Below, piece after piece: positions 16,398 through 24,735 of a stretch of DNA of 43,114 nucleotides (position 1 is the first letter of the stretch; the number at the start of each line of letters is the position of its first letter). The stretch is from Burkholderiales bacterium. GTDB lineage: Bacteria; Pseudomonadota; Gammaproteobacteria; Burkholderiales; Burkholderiaceae_C. Made by a program: the position numbers and the translations under genes. The notes beneath the pieces were generated by a model. That model was not told the origin of the DNA. It worked only from the letters and a program-made list of their open reading frames with translations, and did not search any database. Where the stretch lies: NCBI GenBank assembly GCA_028868895.1, contig JAGWTP010000023.1:1-43114 (forward strand). Direction: 5' to 3'.

Positions 16398-16416
16398 AAC
16401 GAGAATCGGTCTCATT
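16398..16416. promoter_or_regulatory. Fur-box-like palindrome ahead of the Nramp gene
   Basis: Read on the minus strand, AATGAGACCGATTCTCGTT matches the 19-bp Fur consensus half-sites AATGAGA/TCTCATT at 15 of 19 positions by my count. It lies directly ahead of the GTG start, a position fit for repression by iron-loaded Fur. It could also be an MntR/Mur site. Confidence 0.6.
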
Positions 16417-16502
16417 ATCGAGTGTAGCCGCTGCCGCGCGCAGCGAGCCGATTCGGGCGCGCACGACGCGCGAATCGCGCCGCCGCGCCGCCCGGCCCAG
16501 GT

Positions 16503-18791
16503 TCAGGAACGCAGCAGACGCAGCCCGTTCGCGACCACGAGCAAGGTGGCGCCCAGATCGGCAAACACCGCCATCCACATGGTGGCGGTGCCGAACAGCG
16601 TGAGCACCAGAAACGCGGCCTTGATCCCGAGCGCGATGGTGATGTTCTGCCACAGCACCGTGCGCGTCTTGCGCGACAGCCGGATGGTCTCGGGAATGCG
16701 CCGCAGGTCGTCGTTCATGATGACGATGTCGGCCGCCTCCATCGCGGTGTCGGAGCCGGCGCCGCCCATCGCGAAGCCGATGTCGGCGTGGGCCAGCGCG
16801 GGGGCGTCGTTGATGCCGTCACCGGCCATCGCGGTGGCCCCGTGGCGCTGCTGCAGGGCCCGGATCGCGGCCAGCTTGTCCTCGGGCAGAAGGTTGCCCA
16901 TGACATCGTCGATGCCGGCCTGCGACGCGATCGTTCCGGCCGTCGCCGCGTTGTCACCGGTGAGCATCACCGGCACGACACCGAGCGCCTTCAGCTCCGC
17001 GATCGCCTGGCGCGACGAGTCCTTGATCGTGTCGGCCACCGCGAACAGCGCGAGCACGCCGTCGTCGCAGGCGAGCAGCGTCACGGTGCGGCCGGCTGCT
17101 TCGTGGGCCTTCAAGCGGGCTTCGAGCGCCGGGTCGCACTGGCCCCGCTCTTCGATCAGGCGGTGGTTGCCGAGCACGTAGCGCCGGCCCGCCACGCTCG
17201 CCTGCACGCCGCGGCCGGCCAGTGCCTTGAAGTCGACCACCGTCGCGCCGTCGAGGTTCAAGCCGGCCGCGATGGCCCGCGAGACCGGATGGTCGGAACG
17301 CGCCGCCAGGCCCGCAGCGATGATCGCCAACTGCGACCTGTCGGCGCGCGCATCGATCGCAACGAACTCGACCAGCCGCGGCATGCCTTCGGTGACGGTG
17401 CCGGTCTTGTCGAGCGCAACGGCCCTGAGCTTGCGTGCCCCTTCGAGGTAGGTGCCGCCCTTGATCAGGATGCCGCGCCGCGCGGCCTGGGCCAGCGCGC
17501 TGACCACCGTCACCGGCGTGGAGATGACCAGCGCGCACGGGCACGCGATGACCAGCAGCACGAGTGCCTTGTACAGCGCTGCGAGCCAGGCCCAGCCCAG
17601 CAGCCACGGCGCGCCCACCGCCACCGCCAGCGCGACGACGAACACGGCCGGCGTGTAGATCGCCGCGAACCGATCGACGAAACGCTGCGTCGGCGCGCGC
17701 GTGCCCTGGGCCCGTTCGACGGCTTGGATGATGCGCGCCAGCATGGTGTTGTTCGCTGCCGCGGTCACGCGAAATTGCAGCTCCGCCGCCTGGTTGATCG
17801 TGCCGGCGAAAACGGCGTCGCCGACGGTCTTGTCCACCGGGATGCTTTCACCGGTGACGCTCGCCTCGTCGATGGCGCTGGTGCCGGTGGTCACGATGCC
17901 GTCGAGCGGCACGCGCTCGCCGGGGCGAATGCGCACGATCGCGTGCAGCGGCACATCGGCCGCGGCTGCCAGCTTCCAGTTCCCGTCGGCTTGGCGCACG
18001 TCGGCCTGCTGCGGCGCGAGGTCGAGCAGGCGTTCGATGGCGTTGCGGGCGCGGTCGACCGAACGTGCCTCGATGAGTTCGGCGATGGCGTAAAGCGCCA
18101 TCACGGTGGCCGCCTCGGGCCACCGGCCGATCAGGAACGCGCCGGTGACGGCCACCGTCATCAGCGCATTGATGTTCAGGCGGCCCCGCCGCAGCGCGAC
18201 GAAGCCCTTGCTGTAGGTGTCGAAGCCCGCGAACCCGATGGCAGCGAGCGCCAGCGCCATCTCGATGCCCTTGCCGACCGTTGCATGGCCGCCCAGCACC
18301 GCGACCGCTTCGGCGGCCAGCGCCAGCGCCAACGCAATCAGCAGCGGCCGCAGGCCCGCGGAGGCCGAGGCCGGCGGATGGTCATGGTCATGGTCATGGT
18401 CATGGTCATGGTCATGGTCATGGTCATGGTCATGGGCATGGCCATGGTCATGGCCATGCCCATTCCAAACGACCTTCGCTCCGGGCGTCGTCACCGGTTG
18501 CGGGTCGAAGCCGATGCGGCGCATCGCTTCGAGCGCCTGCGCCACTGCGACCGCTGGTGCGGTGATCGCCAGCGTGCGCGCGCCGAGCTGGAAGCGCAGG
18601 CCCTGAATGTCGGCCACGGATCCGAGTGCCTGTCGAATCTGCGCCTCTTCGAGCGCGCAATCCATGGTCCGGATGCGAAACAGCGTGGCGCCGAGGGCCG
18701 GCTCGACGCCTGCCGGCACCGGGCTGGCCACGGCCGGCACGCCGCCGCCACAGGTCGAATCGCAACACCCGATGGCTTCGGTCTTCGTCAT
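16503..18791 (-). CDS. cadA: Zn/Cd/Pb-exporting P1B-type ATPase with His-Asp repeat
   Basis: A 762-residue inner-membrane ATPase that exports Zn(II), Cd(II) or Pb(II) from the cytoplasm. The N-terminus has CCDSTC (Cys9, 10, 14) and a degenerate HMA domain with a single Cys (RTMDCALEE, Cys45). Then comes a pure His-Asp run at about residues 112-138. The core motifs are CPC in [22 protein letters not shown], and [10 protein letters not shown] followed by GAGSDTAMEAADIVIM, as in ZntA/CadA. The ATG at 18791 is preferred to a TTG at 18806; it lies about 25 nt behind the predicted transcription start. It is divergent from cadR, which shares the promoter region. zntA would be an equally fair symbol. 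Confidence 0.95.
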   Translation of the reverse strand: MTKTEAIGCCDSTCGGGVPAVASPVPAGVEPALGATLFRIRTMDCALEEAQIRQALGSVADIQGLRFQLGARTLAITAPAVAVAQALEAMRRIGFDPQPVTTPGAKVVWNGHGHDHGHAHDHDHDHDHDHDHDHDHDHPPASASAGLRPLLIALALALAAEAVAVLGGHATVGKGIEMALALAAIGFAGFDTYSKGFVALRRGRLNINALMTVAVTGAFLIGRWPEAATVMALYAIAELIEARSVDRARNAIERLLDLAPQQADVRQADGNWKLAAAADVPLHAIVRIRPGERVPLDGIVTTGTSAIDEASVTGESIPVDKTVGDAVFAGTINQAAELQFRVTAAANNTMLARIIQAVERAQGTRAPTQRFVDRFAAIYTPAVFVVALAVAVGAPWLLGWAWLAALYKALVLLVIACPCALVISTPVTVVSALAQAARRGILIKGGTYLEGARKLRAVALDKTGTVTEGMPRLVEFVAIDARADRSQLAIIAAGLAARSDHPVSRAIAAGLNLDGATVVDFKALAGRGVQASVAGRRYVLGNHRLIEERGQCDPALEARLKAHEAAGRTVTLLACDDGVLALFAVADTIKDSSRQAIAELKALGVVPVMLTGDNAATAGTIASQAGIDDVMGNLLPEDKLAAIRALQQRHGATAMAGDGINDAPALAHADIGFAMGGAGSDTAMEAADIVIMNDDLRRIPETIRLSRKTRTVLWQNITIALGIKAAFLVLTLFGTATMWMAVFADLGATLLVVANGLRLLRS
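18378..18431. repeat. Hexanucleotide tandem repeat (ATGGTC)x9
   Basis: Nine perfect 6-bp units (plus strand ATGGTC; on the coding strand each unit encodes His-Asp), flanked by degenerate units out to about 18460. Six-base units keep the reading frame when lost or gained, so strains could differ in the length of the ATPase's metal-binding run. Confidence 0.95.
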
Positions 18792-18821
18792 TTCGGTTCG
18801 TTCCAAGGTTGTCCAGCCTGG

Positions 18822-18852
18822 AGTGGAAACCCTGGAGCCGGTATAGAGTCAA
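18822..18852 (-). promoter_or_regulatory. CadR/MerR-type promoter for the Zn/Cd/Pb ATPase
   Basis: On the minus strand a -35 TTGACT (18852-18847), a 19-bp spacer and a -10-like TCCACT (18827-18822). The spacer begins CTATACCGGCTCCAGGG, an imperfect dyad resembling known cadA promoters controlled by CadR. The cadR gene starts 45 bp away on the other strand and is probably autoregulated from the same site. Confidence 0.8.
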
Positions 18853-18897
18853 GCGATCGAACGACACCGTGCTTCGGCACGCATCGGAGCCCAATGC

Positions 18898-19350
18898 ATG
18901 AAGATCGGCGAACTCGCGAAGGCGACCGGCACCCTGGTCGAGACGATCCGCTACTACGAGCGCGAAGGCCTGTTGCCCGTGGCGGCGCGCACCGAAGGCA
19001 ACTACCGCATCTACGACGGCGACCACGCGCAGCGGTTGGCGTTCATCCGCAATTGCCGCAACCTCGACATGACGTTGAACGAGATTCGCGCACTGCTGCG
19101 CTTCAGGGACGCCCCGACCGAGAACTGCGGCGACGTCAACGCGCTGCTGGACGCGCACATCGGCCACGTGGCCGAGCGCATCCACGAGCTGAAGACGCTC
19201 GAGAAGCACTTGAAGACGCTGCGCACGCAGTGCCTCAGCGCGCACCGCACCCAGGACTGCGGCATCCTGCAAGGGTTGTCGCAGTCGGGTGGCGCCGCGG
19301 CATCGGCGGCGGCGCACCCGCGCCACGTGCACGGGACGCATCGCGCCTGA
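18898..19350 (+). CDS. cadR: CadR/PbrR-type Cd(II)/Pb(II)-responsive MerR regulator
   Basis: A 150-residue MerR-family activator. The winged helix-turn-helix (KIGELAKATGTLVETIRYYEREGLLP) is at the N-terminus, followed by the coiled dimer helix. Metal ligands Cys77 (ENCGDVN), Cys112 and Cys121 (CLSAHRTQDC) have the spacing of the PbrR/CadR branch. A His-containing tail (HPRHVHGTHRA) resembles CadR. The divalent-type Cys77, where CueR has Ser, separates it from the copper regulator in this window. It is divergent from the P-type ATPase and expected to activate it when Cd, Pb or Zn is high. A GGAG lies 9 nt ahead of the ATG. Confidence 0.92.
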   Translation: MKIGELAKATGTLVETIRYYEREGLLPVAARTEGNYRIYDGDHAQRLAFIRNCRNLDMTLNEIRALLRFRDAPTENCGDVNALLDAHIGHVAERIHELKTLEKHLKTLRTQCLSAHRTQDCGILQGLSQSGGAAASAAAHPRHVHGTHRA

Positions 19351-19381
19351 GCGCCAGGTGCCGCCCGCTTCCTCGCGCGGC

Positions 19382-19398
19382 TTTAAGTCGGCGTTAAG
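19382..19398 (+). promoter_or_regulatory. PmrA/QseB-like direct repeat ahead of the phosphatase-TCS unit
   Basis: TTTAAG-N5-GTTAAG, two hexamers repeating every 11 bp, is the form of box bound by PmrA/QseB/OmpR-class regulators (cTTAAn-N5-cTTAAn). It lies 72 bp ahead of the lipid phosphatase gene, which is followed by a PmrA/QseB-like regulator gene, so autoregulation is likely. Confidence 0.6.
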
Positions 19399-19469
19399 TG
19401 GCCGCGCCGCACAGTGCCGGTCAGCGCGCGTGGGCACCTTCTGCCCGCCGCGCAACCGGACACCCGACG

Positions 19470-20060
19470 ATGGACAACCTTCATCTCTTCGAACTCATCA
19501 ACGCGGCGCCAGGGTTGGGGCCGGTGCGACTCCTGCTGGCCACCGTGCTGGCGCAGTGGTTGATCTGGCTGGTGCCGATCGCGATGGCGTTCGCATGGGT
19601 CCGCGGCGACCTTGTGGCGCGCGCGGAGTTGCTGCACATGCTGCTGGCCGCGCTGATCGCGCTCGGGGTGGCGCAGATCGTCGTGCACGTGTGGCCGCAG
19701 CCACGCCCGTTCGCGCTGCACCTGGGAACGCAGTACCTGCAGCACAGCACCGACCCCGGCCTGCCGAGCGATCATGTCACGGTGTTCTGGAGCCTGGCAT
19801 TGGGCGCACTCGCCAGCCGGCGCTACGCCGTCTGGGGCTTTCCGCTGCTGGCAACCGGATTGGTGGTGGGCTGGGCCCGCGTCTATCTGGGCGTGCATTT
19901 CCCGTTCGACGTGCTCGCCGCGTTCCCGGTGGCAGTTGCCGGCGTATTGATTGCCCGTGGACTTCAGGGCCCTTTGAGCCCCGTCGCCGCGCGGGTGATC
20001 GAACTCTATGATCGTTGCATCGCCCAGCTGCGCTCGCGCAGCGCGCGGCGCAACGCCTGA
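19470..20060 (+). CDS. BcrC/YbjG-like undecaprenyl pyrophosphate phosphatase (PAP2)
   Basis: A 196-residue membrane phosphatase of the PAP2 superfamily, probably removing phosphate from undecaprenyl pyrophosphate, or acting on lipid A precursors, at the outer face of the inner membrane. The active-site motifs are PQPRPF, LPSDH (catalytic His) and RVYLGVHFPFDVLAA, the pattern of BcrC/YbjG. Five or six hydrophobic helices are present. The ATG at 19470 suits the family N-terminus. It ends 22 nt before the response regulator gene and is probably in one operon with it. PmrAB-type systems commonly control lipid A and undecaprenyl phosphate enzymes, which fits this pairing. Confidence 0.85.
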   Translation: MDNLHLFELINAAPGLGPVRLLLATVLAQWLIWLVPIAMAFAWVRGDLVARAELLHMLLAALIALGVAQIVVHVWPQPRPFALHLGTQYLQHSTDPGLPSDHVTVFWSLALGALASRRYAVWGFPLLATGLVVGWARVYLGVHFPFDVLAAFPVAVAGVLIARGLQGPLSPVAARVIELYDRCIAQLRSRSARRNA

Positions 20061-20082
20061 ACCCGCATACACCCCACCCGCC

Positions 20083-20742
20083 ATGCGCATCCTGCTGATC
20101 GAAGACGACGCGATGATCGGCCGCGCCGTGCGCCAGGGGCTCGCGCAGGCGGGGTTCGCGGTCGACTGGGTGACCGACGGGCGCGCCGCCGAGCTGTCGC
20201 TGGCCAACGGGGTCTACGACCTGGCGGTGCTCGACCTCGGCCTGCCCAAGAAAGACGGCATGTCCATCCTCACCGCGCTGCGCGCGATGGGCAACTCGAT
20301 GCCGGTGCTGATCGCCTCGGCGCGCGACACGGTTCGCGACCGCATCAGCGGCCTGGAGGCCGGCGCCGACGACTACGTGCTCAAGCCTTTCGATCTCGAC
20401 GAACTCGTTGCGCGGGTGCGGGCGCTGCTGCGCCGCCATGTCGGCAGCGGCTCGCCGCTGATGTGCTTCGGCCCGCTCGCACTCGACCCGGTGCGCAAGT
20501 CGGTGACGCGCAACGGCGCCCCGGTCGAACTCTCGGCCAAGGAGTTCGCGGTGCTCGAAGCGCTGATGCAGCGCCCCGGCGCGGTGCTGTCGCGCGAGAA
20601 GCTCGAGGAGTCGGTCTACGGCTGGGGCGAGGAGATCGGCAGCAACGCGATCGAGGTCCACCTGCACCACCTGCGCAAGAAGCTCGGCAGTGCACTGATC
20701 AAGAACGTGCGTGGCGTCGGTTACCGCGTCACCGAGGGCTGA
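20083..20742 (+). CDS. OmpR-family response regulator (PmrA/QseB-like)
   Basis: A 219-residue two-component response regulator. The receiver domain has the acidic pair in LLIEDD, the phosphorylated Asp51 (AVLDLGLPKKDG) and the conserved Lys in VLKPFD. The C-terminal winged helix (about 125-219) ends in NAIEVHLHHLRKKLG...IKNVRGVGYRV, typical of the QseB/PmrA/TctD group. The kinase gene follows directly, its ATG touching this stop codon. A direct repeat of the kind this group binds lies ahead of the upstream phosphatase gene. The inducing signal (Fe, Al, polymyxin, metal or other) cannot be read from the sequence. Confidence 0.93.
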   Translation: MRILLIEDDAMIGRAVRQGLAQAGFAVDWVTDGRAAELSLANGVYDLAVLDLGLPKKDGMSILTALRAMGNSMPVLIASARDTVRDRISGLEAGADDYVLKPFDLDELVARVRALLRRHVGSGSPLMCFGPLALDPVRKSVTRNGAPVELSAKEFAVLEALMQRPGAVLSREKLEESVYGWGEEIGSNAIEVHLHHLRKKLGSALIKNVRGVGYRVTEG

Positions 20743-22089
20743 ATGCGCTCGATCGAACGCTACCTGCTGGCCTGGATCATGGGCGCCCTGACCCTCGGCG
20801 CGGTGCTGATGGCGCTGGTCGTCTACCTCGTCACCCTGGAAGAGATGGACGAGGTCTTCAACGCCAACCTGAAGAACGTCGCGCAGGCGGTGCTGAGCTA
20901 CCACCACTCCGGCCACGCGCCGCAGGGCGGCGGCACACCGTCGTCGCCGCTGCGTGCGGACGCACCGGACGGCTCGGAGATCGTGACGCTGACCTGGGCC
21001 CCCGACGGCACGCGCATCTACGTCTCCGACGCCCGTGTCAGCGTTCCGTACTCGCCGACCGAAGGCTTGTCGCACCCGCGCATCGGCGACGAAGACTGGA
21101 TCGTCTACACCAGCGTGCAGCCCAACGGCGTGGCGCAGGCGGCGCAGCGGGTTTCGGGGCGTCAGGAAATGGCCGGCGAGGTCGTTGCCAAGATCCTGCC
21201 GCCGCTGCTCGGCCTCGTGGTCGTGATCGGCGCGCTGCTGGTGTTCGCGCTGCGCCGCGGCCTGGCGCCGCTCGACGATGCCGCCGGTGACGTCGCCGCC
21301 CGCAGCGCGAAGTCGCTCGAGCCGATCGCGACCGCCGAGATCCCGCGCGAGATCATGCCGCTGGTCGCTTCGATCAACGACCTGATGGGCCGGCTCTCGG
21401 ACGCGTTTTCGACCCAGCGCCGGTTTCTGGCCGACGCGGCTCACGAGCTGCGCACGCCGGTCACGGCGCTGCGGCTGCAACTGCAACTGCTCCAGCGGGC
21501 AGGCGACCGGGCCGCGCGCGACGCGGCCATCGACGAACTCGAATCGGGCGTCGCGCGCGCGCAGCACCTGATCGAGCAGCTTCTGCAGGTGTCGCGCGCC
21601 GAACCCGATGGCGAGGCGCTGCGCGTCGAGGCACTCGATCTCGGCGTGCTGGTGCGCAGTGCCGTGGCCACGCTGAGCGTGAAGGCGGACGCACACGGCG
21701 TCGATCTGGGCGCGACCGGTTTCGAGCCGGTGGCCGTGATGGGCGACAGCCAGCAACTCACGGTGCTGCTCAACAACCTGATCGAGAACGCGCTGCGCTA
21801 CACGCCCGCGGGCGGCGTGGTCGATGTCGAAGCCGGCCGCTGCGATGGCCGGCCGATGCTGCGTGTCGTCGACGACGGACCCGGCATCGAGCCGGCCGAA
21901 CGCGATCGCGTGTTCGACCGCTTCTACCGCGGCGAAGACGCCCACTGCCACGCCCGAGACAGCGGCGGCAGCGGCCTGGGGCTGGCGATCGTGCAGGCGA
22001 TCGCACATCGGCACGGCGCCCAGGCGAGCCTGCACACGCCAGCTTCGGGGCGCGGGCTGGAGGTTCGAATTGTCTTTGCCGCGGCTTGA
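20743..22089 (+). CDS. Sensor histidine kinase (PmrB/QseC-like)
   Basis: A 448-residue inner-membrane sensor kinase. Two helices (ALTLGAVLMALVVYLVTL near residue 15 and IGALLVFALRRGLAPL near 160) enclose a periplasmic domain of about 120 residues. Then come HAMP-like sequence, the H-box (FLADAAHELRTPVTALR, His234), the N-box (NNLIENALRYTP), and the G-boxes DDGPGIEPAERDRVFDRFYR and GGSGLGLAIV. It phosphorylates the adjacent response regulator; the ATG directly follows that gene's stop. The periplasmic part shows no ExxE iron motif that I can pick out, so the ligand is open. Confidence 0.93.
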   Translation: MRSIERYLLAWIMGALTLGAVLMALVVYLVTLEEMDEVFNANLKNVAQAVLSYHHSGHAPQGGGTPSSPLRADAPDGSEIVTLTWAPDGTRIYVSDARVSVPYSPTEGLSHPRIGDEDWIVYTSVQPNGVAQAAQRVSGRQEMAGEVVAKILPPLLGLVVVIGALLVFALRRGLAPLDDAAGDVAARSAKSLEPIATAEIPREIMPLVASINDLMGRLSDAFSTQRRFLADAAHELRTPVTALRLQLQLLQRAGDRAARDAAIDELESGVARAQHLIEQLLQVSRAEPDGEALRVEALDLGVLVRSAVATLSVKADAHGVDLGATGFEPVAVMGDSQQLTVLLNNLIENALRYTPAGGVVDVEAGRCDGRPMLRVVDDGPGIEPAERDRVFDRFYRGEDAHCHARDSGGSGLGLAIVQAIAHRHGAQASLHTPASGRGLEVRIVFAAA

Positions 22090-22135
22090 GTATTCGACCC
22101 TTGGCGCAGCGACGGCCGACAAATCTGGTGCCACT

Positions 22136-22156
22136 GGCGCCCGCGCTTCGGGCGCC
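22136..22156. other. GC-rich perfect hairpin between kinase and efflux operon
   Basis: GGCGCCCG-CGCTT-CGGGCGCC, an 8-bp stem with a 5-nt loop. It lacks a following T-run, so it may be a weak terminator or attenuator between the two-component genes and the efflux operon, or a chance palindrome in GC-rich DNA. Confidence 0.4.
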
Positions 22157-22210
22157 TGCACCGCGTCCTCGATCGACACGATCTTCCGTTCCACGAAAGG
22201 CTCGAAAACG

Positions 22211-23653
22211 ATGCGCCAGACCCTAGGGGCCCGCGCCCGTCGAATGTGCTGGCCGACCGGCACGGTGCGTGGCCGCGCCGCGGCATGCGCCATCGCCGCC
22301 AGTCTCGCGATCACCGCCTGTTCGAGCTATGCGCCGGCGCCGCTGGCGACCCGCAGCGATCTGGCTTCTGACCTCGCCGGCCTGACGGTGCCGCCGGTGG
22401 CTCCTGCCCCCGAGGGCTGGCCGGCGCACCGGTTCGATCCGTCGAACGGCCTGGACAGCATCGAGATTGCGACACTGGCGGTCGCCAACAACCCTGACCT
22501 GCGCGCCGCGCGCGCCAGCCTCGGGGTGAGCCAGGCACAGGCGTTCGCGGCCGGGCTGCTGCCCGACCCGCAACTCAGCCTGAGCCGCGACTTCCCGTTC
22601 AGCACCGCAGCCGGTGTCACCAGCGCCTTCAACCTGGGGCTGGGCTTCGATTTCAGCAGCCTGCTGACACGGCCGGCGGCCGAGCGCGCCGCGCGGTCGG
22701 AGCTGCAGGGTGCGCGGCTGTCGCTGCTGTGGCAGGAATGGCAGGTCATCGGCCAGGCCCGGCTGCTGTTCTCGCGCGCGCTGGCCGCCGACCGCGGCGA
22801 GGCGCTGCTGCGTGCGCAGCGAGCGCTGCTGGCCGAGCGCGACACGCAGGCACGGCGCGCGCTGGCGCGCGGCGACATGACCGTCGATGTCGCGGCCGGC
22901 TACCGCGCCGCGCTCGACGATGTCGACCGGCAACTGAGCGAGCTCGAGCGCGCCCGCGACCGCGGCCTCGAAGATCTGAACGCATTGCTCGGGCTGCGCG
23001 CGGGCACGCGCCTGAAGCTGGTCGACGACGCCACCGCCGGCGGCGCGCCGGTCGATGCCGCGGCCGTGGCCGCGCGGCTGCGCGAACTGCCGCAACGCCG
23101 GCCCGATCTGCTGGCGCTGCAGGCCGGCTACGCGGCGCAGGACCAGCGGCTGCGCCAGGCGATCCTGGCGCAGTTCCCGGCGCTGAACCTCGGCCTGAGC
23201 CGCGCCCGCGACACCGCGGGGTTGCAGACGCGCGGGTTCACGCTCGGCTTGACGCTGCCGGTGTTCAACCGCAACCGCGGCAACATCGCGATCGAGTCGG
23301 CCACGCGCGCCAAGCTGCGCGCCGAGTACCAGACCCGCCTGGACGCCGCGCAGACCGAGATCGAGCGCATCCTGCTCGGCCTGCCGGCGCAGACCGCGCG
23401 GCTCGAGCAGGTCGACGAAGGCCTGCGCTTCCTGGAGCCCGCCGCCGACGCCGCGCAGCGCGCCTTCAAGGCCGACGCGATCGACGTGCTGACCTACACC
23501 AACCTGCAGGCCGCGGTGCTCGCCAAACGACAGGAAGCCGCCGCGCTGCGCCAGTCGATCGACGAGCAAGACATCGCCCTGCAAACGCTGCTCGGCGGCA
23601 CGCTGCCCAGCGGGCCCGACCACACCCCCCTTGCCAAGCCCACCGTGCCATGA
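22211..23653 (+). CDS. TolC-family outer membrane factor (lipoprotein)
   Basis: A 480-residue outer-membrane channel of a tripartite RND pump. The signal ends in a lipobox (SLAITAC). Two helical-barrel repeats follow; the region around LPDPQLSLSRDFPFSTAAGV and the segment FTLGLTLPVFNRNRGNIAIE are typical of CzcC/CusC-like members. The ATG at 22211 gives the signal peptide; the frame is open far upstream but overlaps the kinase gene. Its stop codon overlaps the start of the adaptor gene (ATGA), so the three pump genes are translationally coupled. Confidence 0.92.
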   Translation: MRQTLGARARRMCWPTGTVRGRAAACAIAASLAITACSSYAPAPLATRSDLASDLAGLTVPPVAPAPEGWPAHRFDPSNGLDSIEIATLAVANNPDLRAARASLGVSQAQAFAAGLLPDPQLSLSRDFPFSTAAGVTSAFNLGLGFDFSSLLTRPAAERAARSELQGARLSLLWQEWQVIGQARLLFSRALAADRGEALLRAQRALLAERDTQARRALARGDMTVDVAAGYRAALDDVDRQLSELERARDRGLEDLNALLGLRAGTRLKLVDDATAGGAPVDAAAVAARLRELPQRRPDLLALQAGYAAQDQRLRQAILAQFPALNLGLSRARDTAGLQTRGFTLGLTLPVFNRNRGNIAIESATRAKLRAEYQTRLDAAQTEIERILLGLPAQTARLEQVDEGLRFLEPAADAAQRAFKADAIDVLTYTNLQAAVLAKRQEAAALRQSIDEQDIALQTLLGGTLPSGPDHTPLAKPTVP

Positions 23654-24735
23654 CTTTCAATCCCCCCCGCCCCGCACCGCGCCGCCGCCGCGTGCGCCAT
23701 CTCGCCGCGACGTTCGTGGCCGCTCTCGTCGTTGGCCTGCCGGTGGTCGCCCAGCCGACGCCCGGCGCAACCGAAGCTCCCAGCGTGCTGATCCAGAGCC
23801 AGCCGCTGGTGCGCCGCACGCTCGGCTCGACGCTCACCGGCTACGGCATCGTCGCCGCGGCTGCCAGCCAGGTGCAGACGCTGGCGGTGGCGTCGGCGTC
23901 AAGGGTGCGGCGCATCCTGGTGAGCCCGGGGCAGACCGTCAAGCGCGGCGCACTGCTGGCCGAAGTGACGCTCGACCCGACCGCGATGGCGGCCACCGAA
24001 CAGGCGCGCTCGACCGTCGGCTACGCCCAGGCCGAGGTGGTGCGCGTCGAGGGCCTGCTGGCCGACCGCCTGGCAACGCAAAGCCAACTGGCCGCCGCGC
24101 GCAAGGCACTCACCGATGCCGAACTTGCGTTGCGCACGCAGCAGCGCCTGACCGGCGCACCGGTGCAGCGCGTCACCGCGCCGTTCGATGGCATCGTGGT
24201 CGGCCTGAACGCCGCCCAGGGCGACCCGGTGGCCGCCAATGCGCCGATCCTGCAGGTTGCGCGCGGCGACGGCGGGCGCGTGCACCTGGGCATCGAGCCC
24301 GAGGACAGCCGCCGTGTCACGCCCGGCATGCACGCGCAGGTCACCTCGGTGTTCGGCGACGACCCACCGGTCGACGCGGTCGTGGTCCAGGTGCTGGGCA
24401 TGATCAACCCGCAGACCCAACTCGTCGACGTCGTCGTCGCGTTGCCGGCGGCGGCCACCGCGCACCTGCTGCCTGGAACGCGCGTACGCGGCGACATCGT
24501 CGTGCAGACGGTGCAGGGCTACGCGGTGCCGCGCCAGGCGGTGCTGCGTGACGCACAAGGCTGGTACGTCTACCAGGTGGTCGGCGGCAAGGCGCGGCGC
24601 GTGGCCGTCAAGCCCGGCATCGAGGCGCGCGGCCAGGTGGCGATCGAAGGCGCGCTCGACGCCGCCGCCCAGGTCGTCACGCTCGGCAACTACGAACTCA
24701 AGGACGGCATGGCCGTGCGCGAGGCGGCACGATGA
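23650..24735 (+). CDS. RND pump periplasmic adaptor (membrane fusion protein)
   Basis: A 361-residue periplasmic adaptor linking the permease to the outer membrane channel. It has an N-terminal export signal (FVAALVVGLPVVAQ), a biotinyl-lipoyl half (RVRRILVSPGQTVKRGALLAEV), a helical hairpin of about 60 residues, the second lipoyl half (RVTAPFDGIVVGLNAAQGDPV), and beta-barrel and membrane-proximal domains ending in GNYELKDGMAVRE. There are no His/Met-rich extensions like those of metal adaptors. It overlaps its neighbours by 4 nt at both ends. Confidence 0.93.
   Translation: MTFNPPRPAPRRRRVRHLAATFVAALVVGLPVVAQPTPGATEAPSVLIQSQPLVRRTLGSTLTGYGIVAAAASQVQTLAVASASRVRRILVSPGQTVKRGALLAEVTLDPTAMAATEQARSTVGYAQAEVVRVEGLLADRLATQSQLAAARKALTDAELALRTQQRLTGAPVQRVTAPFDGIVVGLNAAQGDPVAANAPILQVARGDGGRVHLGIEPEDSRRVTPGMHAQVTSVFGDDPPVDAVVVQVLGMINPQTQLVDVVVALPAAATAHLLPGTRVRGDIVVQTVQGYAVPRQAVLRDAQGWYVYQVVGGKARRVAVKPGIEARGQVAIEGALDAAAQVVTLGNYELKDGMAVREAAR

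Noticed and set aside
16387-16653. N-terminal extension of the Nramp frame upstream of the GTG
   Set aside because: The sequence is not membrane-like, overlaps the ATPase coding end and crosses the Fur-like site; the GTG at 16386 fits the family start.
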